A DNA stretch of 64,000 nt from Ficedula albicollis. Its lineage: Eukaryota > Chordata > Aves > Passeriformes > Muscicapidae. The notes beneath the pieces are model-generated. The model was not told the DNA's origin and did no database searches. It saw only the letters and a list, made by a program, of their open reading frames with translations. The stretch lies in NCBI RefSeq assembly GCF_000247815.1, contig NC_021678.1, forward strand, positions 29,237,749-29,301,748, written 5' to 3'. A program made the translations under genes and the position numbers. This document shows, piece after piece, positions 43,744-53,216 of this stretch (positions are counted from its first letter, which is position 1; each line of letters opens with the position of its first letter).

Positions 43744-43911
43744 AGGTGAATGTAGACATCCCTTTATTGCATGCTTTGATTGCCCTGTGTTGGCTTTAGC
43801 CCTTGCATTTCTGGTGGATCTGTCTGTTGAGTGTAGGTGAATGTAGACTGCCCATGCTTTGATTGTGTTTGCTTTAGCTCTTGCATTTCTGGTGGATCTG
43901 TCTGTTGAGTG
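43744..43911. repeat. Tandem duplication, about 91-bp period
   Basis: aggtgaatgtagac begins at 43744 and 43835. Both units end in gcatttctggtggatctgtc followed by tgttgagtg. The second unit has lost about 14 bp in two places. It lies just upstream of further tandem repeats and the large exon 2 duplication. Confidence 0.85.
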
Positions 43912-44192
43912 AAACTCTAGTTTCACACATCTTTCATGCAATCTATTGCTGACTGATCACCTTGGTGAGTGACTGAGCTGTCACTGGTGCTTCTGAATGC
44001 CTTTAAGTCTATTATTTGGTAGATCTGTTTTGCAGTATACTGCGATAGGAAATGTTCTTGGCATGCGCCCTCTAATTCTTTATAGGCTTTGATTATAACC
44101 CTGCCAACTAGGAAAAAGATTGTTAAAAATATTATGAAAGCTGATATACAATTTCAGATGACAATACACAGCGTCAGATATTCCCTTGTGTA

Positions 44193-44400
44193 TTCTGTTA
44201 AAAAGGTTGGAGGTTGGGTGTGATAAACCTGTGGTGCCTGGGCAGGCCACACAAATTTTTCTGGCTTCCGTTCTGTTAAAAAGGTTGGAGGTGATAAACC
44301 TGTGGTGCCTGGGCAGGCCACAATTCTGTTAAAAAGGTTGGAGGTTGGGTGTGATAAACCTGTGGTGCCTGGGCAGGCCACACAAATTTTTCTGGCTTCC
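44193..44400. repeat. Three tandem units of 53-78 bp
   Basis: ttctgttaaaaaggttggag starts at 44193, 44271 and 44324. Units 1 and 3 are 78 bp; unit 2 is 53 bp because it lacks ttgggtg and the cacaaatttttctggcttcc end. The copy 2 side of the large duplication (47844) begins inside this unit, at gtgataaacc, which makes this array the likely point at which the assembly branched. Confidence 0.9.
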
Positions 44401-45002
44401 TGTCACCACTGAGGCTTTCTCAGTGGTGAGCAAGGAGTGGGGTGCAATGCAGGCACCTCTGTGACTAATGAGTGCATAGTCAGGGTGACTCATCTGGATT
44501 GTGGTTATTTGGCAGAATCACTGTTAGTCACAGAGGAAAACTGCTGATGAAATATATGAAAGAGAATATTGCCCTAGATTGGGCAAGGGATTACCTGAAA
44601 GTGGTACTGCTTATCTTTGTGAATTATGGGATTTTGTATTTGATAACACTTGGAAAGAAAAATAATACAGAAAAGTTCTTGGTATGACTCAAGAAACTTA
44701 AAGCAATTTCCATCTGTCTTGCTATGTATTTATTTTAAATAGAACAAGCCCTTATCTTACCATTTTCTGCAAACATTATTGGCAAAGCAATGTTGTGCTC
44801 CTCTTACTTATTTACTTTTTTTTTCAACAAAGTGAAATGGCTGTTTCAAAGGCTATCTACTCTTCCAAAAGAAACTACTTATCAAAAAATTATCATCCTA
44901 GGAAACAAGGGAAATTGTTTGTACTTTTCTAGTACCAAAGAACTGATTTAATAAAAACAACTATTGTAAGTCACCTCTATTGCACTATACAGCTACTAAG
45001 GA

Positions 45003-46468
45003 GGCAATGGTCGTGACCAAATAAGATGATATTTCTTCCAGGAAAATATATGTTCTGTGGGTTGCTAAATAAGACTTCTGTATATAAATCATATGACAGC
45101 ACTGAAATTCTTTTGATTGGAATATTATGTATTACTGCCATTTATTTAAGAAAACAACATATGAAACGGATGAACAAAGCTTTTCTTATTTAGTGATACC
45201 TATTCTTAACGATTCTCTTTCAACAATATAGTGAAAGAAATGAGTGTTTCTGAGGATGTATTTATATTTGTTATTTGTTATTAAAGAGTAGGATGGTCTG
45301 TTTCCCCAATGGAGTGAGGCCATTGGACATGTGTGTTAATGCCTGAACATAATCATAAAGGATGCAGAAAATAAAATGGATTAGTGAAGATACAATGTGC
45401 TGAAGATACCAGGCTCTTTCAGAAGCCTTTTATGTTAATAGATTATTGAATTTCATCTGCTGTTTTATCACTGCATAGATTAATACAAAGTAATATATAT
45501 GAATGGATGAAAAGGTTCTCTTTCTACATAGAAGGAATTTCTATATGTGATGAATATTGAGCTATTATCACTCAAAAAAAAGTTACAGCAGATATTTCTG
45601 TTTCAAATGTCAGAATAGTAGTTGTTGAAGAGCAAATAAAATCTTACATGGGAATAGAGAATAAAATGGAAATAATATTGCTACTGTACAGATTCATGGT
45701 TCACTTGCATCTTGAATACAATATGCTGATCTCTGTTGCATCTCAGCAGGCTCTAGGAGAATACAAAAGATTTATTAAAAGCACTGAGCAAGGATTCCTC
45801 AGGTTGGAAAAGGGCAGAGGAGGGAAAGTAGGGAAATAAAACACAGATCATTACATTTTGAGTGGTATAAAGCATGAACCCAAAGGCACAGCTGTAGACT
45901 GAAAGTATCCCTGAGCTGCAAGTCATTGAAGGTGGTGTAATGCTGTGTGGAGAATCTGCAGGGATTTACTCCTTCCTGGGTAATCAGTGGAGAGACACTG
46001 TGCAGAGACAGGGTGCTGACTAGGAATAACAGAGCAGCAGGCTGACAGATGTGCTTATTCAAATTTATATCTTAATTTGTCTTGATCTAGGAGAGTTTTC
46101 ATGTGGCTGGTGTTGTCTAATTTCAGAAGTAAGTTGTAAGGCAATGGCAAAGCAAACCAAAGTGCTCTTAAACAAACCCCCCTTACACTGGCTTGGATCC
46201 ATTTTGTGTGAAGGATAATTTAAATTATTTGCTACTGAACTAGAAAAAATACAAGTGAATGCCTGTGGGAAGAAAGCAAATCAATGATATAGAACAATCA
46301 GAATTCAAGTTTTTATGAGCACAAGTAGTGTGATGAGAAATATGAAGAGGGACTTGACTGTTTTCCCTACCCCCAATTTTCTTTCCATCCGGAAAGATTC
46401 TGTTGGTGTATTGATGATTCATCGTCTGTTGTCTCTGGTTTATTACAGCCCTGTTTTTCCTCTTGTAG
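45003..46468. other. Intron 1 sequence inside copy 1, no gene
   Basis: Open frames of 60-87 residues here are repeated almost word for word in copy 2 only because the whole block is duplicated. That is not evidence of coding conservation. I see no domain or splice-supported exon before exon 2. Confidence 0.7.
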
Positions 46469-46552
46469 GTTAACAGAACCTTCTGGATATTTAACAGATG
46501 GACCTATAAATTATAAATACAAAACTAAATGCACATGGTTAATTGAAGGATA
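46469..46552 (+). CDS. ATRNL1: ATRNL1 coding exon 2, first copy (start of CUB domain)
   Basis: This 84-bp exon follows a tttttcctcttgtag acceptor and precedes a gtaagt donor. The first G completes Lys95 and the last TA begins Tyr123. It encodes residues 96-122, from LTEPSGYLTDG to TWLIEG, the linker after EGF 1 and the start of the CUB domain. Cys116 is expected to pair with Cys139 in exon 3. An identical exon lies at 50085-50168. Splicing from exon 1 to either copy and on to exon 3 gives the same protein, so the sequence does not tell which is genuine. Both look intact. Confidence 0.9.
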
Positions 46553-47842
46553 GTAAGTATCTATTTCCATAGCTTAAATTTTCTGAATAGTTTGGTGCTA
46601 TGTGTTTTAGAGATCTAAAGAACTCACATAGAGACTGCATGAGGGTACAATGTGAACAGTTTGGTGTTTTGTTGGTTTGTGTTGGTTTTGTTTGAATATT
46701 ACATAGAATTTTAAAAAATGGCATTAGTATTATCAGGATTGCTTAGAGTTGGCCAAATTCCATTCCCATTTAAATTGCTGGCAGATATTAGGCTGACATT
46801 GGTGTTTGGCCAATGCTGCAGGTCCTCAAAACCCAGTGATAAATTTGCATAAAGTTGCATATTTTAGTATCTTTACATAAGATCCAAAAGTAGTTACAGA
46901 ATCCCTTTATTTGACTCATTACCTGACTTATCTTATATAACTCATATCAGTGATAAATCAGAAATGGCCTCAAGTACAGAATGTTTATTCAGTTACATGT
47001 TTCTCAAAAGTTAGTACTTCTATAAAGTATTTTCTTTTGCATTCTACAGTTCCTCATGTACTTAGTTTTGAAATAGTTTTATGCCTACCTCATGCATGTT
47101 GCTAATTTTTCAGTTTATGCTGCACAGAATCACAAAGACATGCCCGAAGAAATAATGAGACACATAAATTAGTATGGCTAAGTGTTAATGGCACAAATTG
47201 GTTACATTTCAGGAGGACACCCCCAGCATATGGGTCAGGATTTTGCTGACTCTAGTTCAGTTCTATTAACATTCTAGAAGAAAATTAACTCCTCCTGTAT
47301 TTCCATGTTGTCATGGAACCTCAGACACCTTGAATATCTGCTCCACTGCTACATTTCAGAAATTATGTGTCTCATCTAACTCTGGTCTGCTTATATGCAG
47401 ACAGTAATTTAAACAAAACAGCAGTGAAGGTACAGATATTCGCAAAATCATTTGACTTGAATCTTTATTGTCTAGAAGACCAGGCCATATGTGTCTGACC
47501 TAGCTAGACTTCTCTTTTTACTCAGGCAGGGTTAGCTCAGGAATATTTGCACTGCACTGCACTAAAGTGGAAACACATCTCAGCACCGTAGGCAGACTCT
47601 GCTTTGAGGCAGTTCCCCACTCCATTCCTCCTGTTCTCAGGAGATGGCAGAGTGGGTAGCTGGAGAAATCAATGTGCTGCACAGTCTGGGGAGGAGTAAA
47701 GCAACCAGCAGCACTGTGCCAAGTGTCAGCACACAAGGAAGTCACATATGTGTGTAATACTCTGTCTTAAAAAATGAACCAAGCACTTTCTCTAAAGGAT
47801 TTGTCACAAAACCCAGCAAGTTTTCCAAACTGACAAATTATG

Positions 47843-47843
47843 N
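47843..47843. other. Single ambiguous base (N) at the duplication junction
   Basis: This is the only N that I saw in the window. It sits exactly between the end of copy 1 (acaaattatg) and the start of copy 2 (gtgataaacc). A lone N at a junction usually marks a join made without read support. Confidence 0.97.
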
Positions 47844-48427
47844 GTGATAAACCTGTGGTGCCTGGGCAGGCCACACAAATTTTTCTGGCTTCCTGTCACC
47901 ACTGAGGCTTTCTCAGTGGTGAGCAAGGAGTGGGGTGCAATGCAGGCACCTCTGTGACTAATGAGTGCATAGTCAGGGTGACTCATCTGGATTGTGGTTA
48001 TTTGGCAGAATCACTGTTAGTCACAGAGGAAAACTGCTGATGAAATATATGAAAGAGAATATTGCCCTAGATTGGGCAAGGGATTACCTGAAAGTGGTAC
48101 TGCTTATCTTTGTGAATTATGGGATTTTGTATTTGATAACACTTGGAAAGAAAAATAATACAGAAAAGTTCTTGGTATGACTCAAGAAACTTAAAGCAAT
48201 TTCCATCTGTCTTGCTATGTATTTATTTTAAATAGAACAAGCCCTTATCTTACCATTTTCTGCAAACATTATTGGCAAAGCAATGTTGTGCTCCTCTTAC
48301 TTATTTACTTTTTTTTTCAACAAAGTGAAATGGCTGTTTCAAAGGCTATCTACTCTTCCAAAAGAAACTACTTATCAAAAAATTATCATCCTAGGAAACA
48401 AGGGAAATTGTTTGTACTTTTCTAGTA

Positions 48428-48616
48428 CCAAAGAACTGATTTAATAAAAACAACTATTGTAAGTCACCTCTATTGCACTATACACCAAAGAACTGATTTA
48501 ATAAAAACAACTATTGTAAGTCACCTCTATTGCACTATACAGCTACTAATCCAAAGAACTGACCTAATAAAAACAACTATTGCAAGTCACCTCTATTGCA
48601 CTATACAGCTACTAAG
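48428..48616. repeat. Tandem triplication, 57-66 bp units, only in copy 2
   Basis: Units starting ccaaagaactga begin at 48428, 48485 and 48551. The corresponding place in copy 1 (near 44935) has one unit. The third unit carries changes (gacctaat for gatttaat, tgcaagtc for tgtaagtc), so the array is not a simple computational copy. Confidence 0.9.
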
Positions 48617-50084
48617 GAGGCAATGGTCGTGACCAAATAAGATGATCTTTCTTCCAGGAAAATATATGTTCTGTGGGTTGCTAAATAAGACTTCTGTATA
48701 TAAATCATATGACAGCACTGAAATTCTTTTGATTGGAATATTATGTATTACTGCCATTTATTTAAGAAAACAACATATGAAACGGATGAACAAAGCTTTT
48801 CTTATTTAGTGATACCTATTCTTAACGATTCTCTTTCAACAATATAGTGAAAGAAATGAGTGTTTCTGAGGATGTATTTATATTTGTTATTTGTTATTAA
48901 AGAGTAGGATGGTCTGTTTCCCCAATGGAGTGAGGCCATTGGACATGTGTGTTAATGCCTGAACATAATCATAAAGGATGCAGAAAATAAAATGGATTAG
49001 TGAAGATACAATGTGCTGAAGATACCAGGCTCTTTCAGAAGCCTTTTATGTTAATAGATTATTGAATTTCATCTGCTGTTTTATCACTGCATAGATTAAT
49101 ACAAAGTAATATATATGAATGGATGAAAAGGTTCTCTTTCTACATAGAAGGAATTTCTATATGTGATGAATATTGAGCTATTATCACTCAAAAAAAAGTT
49201 ACAGCAGATATTTCTGTTTCAAATGTCAGAATAGTAGTTGTTGAAGAGCAAATAAAATCTTACATGGGAATAGAGAATAAAATGGAAATAATATTGCTAC
49301 TGTACAGATTCATGGTTCACTTGCATCTTGAATACAATATGCTGATCTCTGTTGCATCTCAGCAGGCTCTAGGAGAATACAAAAGATTTATTAAAAGCAC
49401 TGAGCAAGGATTCCTCAGGTTGGAAAAGGGCAGAGGAGGGAAAGTAGGGAAATAAAACACAGATCATTACATTTTGAGTGGTATAAAGCATGAACCCAAA
49501 GGCACAGCTGTGGACTGAAAGTATCCCTGAGCTGCAAGTCATTGAAGGTGGTGTAATGCTGTGTGGAGAATCTGCAGGGATTTACTCCTTCCTGGGTAAT
49601 CAGTGGAGAGACACTGTGCAGAGACAGGGTGCTGACTAGGAATAACAGAGCAGCAGGCTGACAGATGTGCTTATTCAAATTTATATCTTAATTTGTCTTG
49701 ATCTAGGAGAGTTTTCATGTGGCTGGTGTTGTCTAATTTCAGAAGTAAGTTGTAAGGCAATGGCAAAGCAAACCAAAGTGCTCTTAAACAAACCCCCCTT
49801 ACACTGGCTTGGATCCATTTTGTGTGAAGGATAATTTAAATTATTTGCTACTGAACTAGAAAAAATACAAGTGAATGCCTGTGGGAAGAAAGCAAATCAA
49901 TGATATAGAACAATCAGAATTCAAGTTTTTATGAGCACAAGTAGTGTGATGAGAAATATGAAGAGGGACTTGACTGTTTTCCCTACCCCCAATTTTCTTT
50001 CCATCCGGAAAGATTCTGTTGGTGTATTGATGATTCATCGTCTGTTGTCTCTGGTTTATTACAGCCCTGTTTTTCCTCTTGTAG

Positions 50085-50168
50085 GTTAACAGAACCTTCT
50101 GGATATTTAACAGATGGACCTATAAATTATAAATACAAAACTAAATGCACATGGTTAATTGAAGGATA
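50085..50168 (+). CDS. ATRNL1: ATRNL1 coding exon 2, second copy
   Basis: Identical in sequence, phase and splice signals to 46469-46552 (acceptor ttgtag, donor gtaagt). It encodes the same residues 96-122 at the start of the CUB domain. Either copy alone supports a correct mRNA. Joined to each other they give TA+G, an in-frame stop. This copy is continuous with unique downstream intron sequence and exon 3, while copy 1 is continuous with the upstream intron. That fits one real exon shown twice. A genuine duplication with mutually exclusive use is the less likely alternative. Confidence 0.85.
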
Positions 50169-51182
50169 GTAAGTATCTATTTCCATAGCTTAAATTTTCT
50201 GAATAGTTTGGTGCTATGTGTTTTAGAGATCTAAAGAACTCACATAGAGACTGCATGACAATGTGAACAGTTTGGTGTTTTGTTGGTTTGTGTTGGTTTT
50301 GTTTGAATATTACATAGAATTTTAAAAAATGGCATTAGTATTATCAGGATTGCTTAGAGTTGGCCAAATTCCATTCCCATTTAAATTGCTGGCAGATATT
50401 AGGCTGACATTGGTGTTTGGCCAATGCTGCAGGTCCTCAAAACCCAGTGATAAATTTGCATAAAGTTGCATATTTTAGTATCTTTACATAAGATCCAAAA
50501 GTAGTTACAGAATCCCTTTATTTGACTCATTACCTGACTTATCTTATATAACTCATATCAGTGATAAATCAGAAATGGCCTCAAGTACAGAATGTTTATT
50601 CAGTTACATGTTTCTCAAAAGTTAGTACTTCTATAAAGTATTTTCTTTTGCATTCTACAGTTCCTCATGTACTTAGTTTTGAAATAGTTTTATGCCTACC
50701 TCATGCATGTTGCTAATTTTTCAGTTTATGCTGCACAGAATCACAAAGACATGCCTGAAGAAATAATGAGACACATAAATTAGTATGGCTAAGTGTTAAT
50801 GGCACAAATTGGTTACATTTCAGGAGGACACCCCCAGCATATGGGTCAGGATTTTGCTGACTCTAGTTCAGTTCTATTAACATTCTAGAAGAAAATTAAC
50901 TCCTCCTGTATTTCCATGTTGTCATGGAACCTCAGACACCTTGAATATCTGCTCCACTGCTACATTTCAGAAATTATGTGTCTCATCTAACTCTGGTCTG
51001 CTTATATGCAGACAGTAATTTAAACAAAACAGCAGTGAAGGTACAGATATTCGCAAAATCATTTGACTTGAATCTTTATTGTCTAGAAGACCAGGCCATA
51101 TGTGTCTGACCTAGCTAGACTTCTCTTTTTACTCAGGCAGGGTTAGCTCAGGAATATTTGCACTGCACTGCACTAAAGTGGA

Positions 51183-51925
51183 AACACATCTCAGCACCGT
51201 AGGCAGACTCTGCTTTGAGGCAGTTCCCCACTCCATTCCTCCTGGAACACATCTCAGCACCGTAGGCAGACTGCTTTGAGGCAGTTCCCCACTCCATTCC
51301 TCCTGTTCTCAGGAGATGGCAGAGTGGGTAGCTGGAGAAATCAATGTGCTGCACAGTCTGGGGAGGAGTAAAGCAACCAGCAGCACTGTGCCAAGTGTCA
51401 GCACACAAGGAAGTCACATATGTGTGTAATACTCTGTCTTAAAAAATGAACCAAGCACTTTCTCCAAAGGATTTGTCACAAAACCCAGCATGTTTTCCAA
51501 ACTGACAAATTATACTCAAGCCTGTCAATAGTGAGGAGAACTACAAGAAAATAATCATTATGCTTTGAGGGGGAGAAAAAAAGTGAACACATCTCAGCAC
51601 CGTAGGCAGACTGCTTTGAGGCAGTTCCCCACTCCATTCCTCCTGTTCTCAGGAGATGGCAGAGTGAGTAGAAGAAGAAATCAATGTGCTGCACAGTCTG
51701 GGTCTGGGGAGGAGTAAAGCAACCAGCAGCACTGTGCCAAGTGTCAGCACACAAGGAAGTCACATATGTGTGTAATACTCTGTCTTAAAAAATGAACCAA
51801 GCACTTTCTCTAAAGGATTTGTCACAAAACCCAGCAAGTTTTCCAAACTGACAAATTATGCTCAAGCCTGTCAATAGTGAGGAGAACTACAAGAAAATAA
51901 TCATTATGCTTTGTGGGAGGGGGAG
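51183..51925. repeat. Nested tandem duplications, 63-bp and 340-bp periods, only in copy 2
   Basis: aacacatctcagcaccgtag occurs at 51183, 51246 and 51586. The first step (63 bp) duplicates a short block ending in ccattcctcctg; the second step (340 bp) repeats 51246-51585 at 51586-51925 with minor changes (for example agtgggtagctgg versus agtgagtagaaga). Copy 1 has a single aacacatctcagcaccgtag (near 47572) and shows neither duplication before it ends. Confidence 0.88.
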
Positions 51926-52518
51926 AAAAAAAGTATATATGTAAGTATGTATGATAATTCTGTGAAATATGAAAATTTCACTTACAGATCCATTTGGACC
52001 TCAGCCAAAATCTGGTGACATTTCCTACATGTTGGCAAAGGGGAGGAGACAGGCACTTGCACTAATATTGGTTGCAATTTTAGTTGAGTGTTTTAAGATT
52101 TATTTCAATAATTAGTATAATACTGGAAAGAGGATGTGTAGGTGATTTTATCTTGAAAGGTTCTTTTAAGATCATAGTCCTGACATTGTAAAGTAAATTT
52201 ATTAAAAAGAATTAAAACGAGGTATTTTGATTGCTCTAAATTTCTGGTTCTGAACACTGATAAAATCTGGTGAATTTAAGCCTCTTATTAACTTTAGGAA
52301 TTATTAGCTGAGGTCTGAATATGTTATTTTAAAATTTTCTAAGATAAAGGGAAATATTTGTTTGCGCTGGCTTTTGTTATTTAACACTTTGAAATATTTA
52401 ATTACGACTCAAAATTTTTAACAGAGTTATGTTGGCATGATCAGTTCTACTGTGAGTTCTTGATCTTATGATCTCAGTAATTCTGTAAGTAATATTTACA
52501 TCAATTTTTTTTTTTCAG

Positions 52519-52632
52519 CCCAAATGCGATACTAAGATTAAGGTTTAATCACTTTGCCACAGAATGTAGCTGGGACCATATGTATGTATATGATGGAGAT
52601 TCAATATATGCACCTTTAATAGCTGTATTTAG
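52519..52632 (+). CDS. ATRNL1: ATRNL1 coding exon 3 (CUB domain, middle)
   Basis: A 114-bp exon between an acceptor with an 11-T tract ending ttcag and a gtgagt donor. Its first C completes Tyr123, and it ends AG, two bases into Ser161. It encodes residues 124-160, including the CUB core with Cys139 (pairing with Cys116) and the MYVYDGDS motif at 144-151, whose acidic residues are typical of the CUB calcium-binding loop. Both ends share the phase of exon 2, so exons 2 to 4 form a symmetric CUB cassette. No disruption is seen. Confidence 0.93.
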
Positions 52633-53087
52633 GTGAGTGTATTTACTAATCTTTCTGTCCACGTAGTCATGTATGGACACTTTCAGTTATTGGGGAAAAA
52701 AGTAACATTAGAGGCTTTAATATGTGAACTAGCTTGCTTTCTTACAACATGTATGTAAAGTTGTATTAGAATGCATTCCAAAATGTTAGTTTTGGTTAGA
52801 TAATCATAGCAGAAATCCATTGTTTGGATACATACTGCTGACATTGCATGGAGTGTTAATGCTTATACACAGGCACTTTCCTGGAAACCCCTGACTTACC
52901 TTGCAGATTCATGGACAAGTTTTATATACCTTGTATACCTTTTTAAAAAGAAGTTTTAAAATTATATTTATGAGTCAGCTTGTTTATATAGTTAACCAGC
53001 AGAATTCTGAACTCCCAGTTTCCTTTTTTTTTCCCCCTAAATATGCCAAAGATTGCTTAAAAACATTTTTCTCCTTCTGTTTTCCAG
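52633..53087 (+). other. ATRNL1: ATRNL1 intron 3 (455 bp)
   Basis: A short AT-rich intron with a gtgagt donor and a ttctgttttccag acceptor. Nothing else is recognised in it. Confidence 0.9.
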
Positions 53088-53216
53088 TGGTCTAATAGTC
53101 CCTGAAGTGCGTGGAAATGAAACTGTTCCAGAAGTGGTTACTACATCTGGCTATGCATTGCTGCACTTTTTTAGTGATGCTGCTTATAACCTAACAGGAT
53201 TTAATATCTTTTATTC
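53088..53216 (+). CDS. ATRNL1: ATRNL1 coding exon 4 (CUB domain, end)
   Basis: A 129-bp exon from a tgttttccag acceptor to a gtaagt donor. The leading T completes Ser161 and the final TC begins Ser204. Residues 162-203 cover the C-terminal half of the CUB domain, with predicted N-glycosylation at Asn171 (NET) and Asn195 (NLT) and the hydrophobic strand around GYALLHFFSDAAYN. This part is very close to what is known of mammalian ATRNL1, so the gene assignment is firm. The paralogue ATRN is the only realistic alternative. Confidence 0.93.

Larger units (their letters stand above)
44351..47842 (+). repeat. Large direct duplication, copy 1 (with exon 2)
   Basis: About 3.49 kb of intron 1, exon 2 and the start of intron 2. 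It is almost identical to the block starting at 47844. The offset between copies is 3,493 bp at the left, 3,616 bp after a tandem-repeat difference near 45,000, and 3,611 bp after a 5-bp difference near 46,645. Copy 1 stops dead at a single N (47843), at a point where copy 2 carries on into unique sequence. It has one unit of the 57-bp and 340-bp repeats that are expanded in copy 2. Confidence 0.93.
47844..51508 (+). repeat. Large direct duplication, copy 2 (with second exon 2)
   Basis: Repeats 44351-47842 with few changes. Substitutions that I noticed: A to C in the gatgatattt stretch (copy 1 near 45031), A to G in cacagctgtagactg (near 45893), C to T in atgcccgaag (near 47144). Copy 2 lacks 5 bp (gagggtacaatg versus gacaatg) near 50,259. 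It carries extra tandem units near 48,485 and 51,246. The tail of copy 1 (agcaagttttcc, acaaattatg) matches the last 340-bp unit of copy 2 better than the middle one. Confidence 0.93.
46553..52518 (+). other. ATRNL1: ATRNL1 intron 2 as assembled (about 6.0 kb, inflated)
   Basis: In the assembled sequence this interval contains the rest of duplication copy 1, the N, and all of copy 2 including the second exon 2. If the duplication is false, the real intron 2 is about 2.35 kb (50169-52518) or somewhat less on the shorter allele. Outside the duplication and repeats (51,930-52,518) I see only AT-rich intron and the exon 3 polypyrimidine tract. Confidence 0.75.

Noticed and set aside
48428..48616. 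Three regularly spaced repeats, considered as a CRISPR-like array
   Set aside because: The units are contiguous, without unique spacers, in a vertebrate intron; it is a plain tandem repeat.
45648..50038. Pairs of identical 60-87-residue frames (for example at 45648 and 49264, 45799 and 49415, 46240 and 49856) that look conserved
   Set aside because: The match is due to the near-identical duplicated block, not to selection on a protein.
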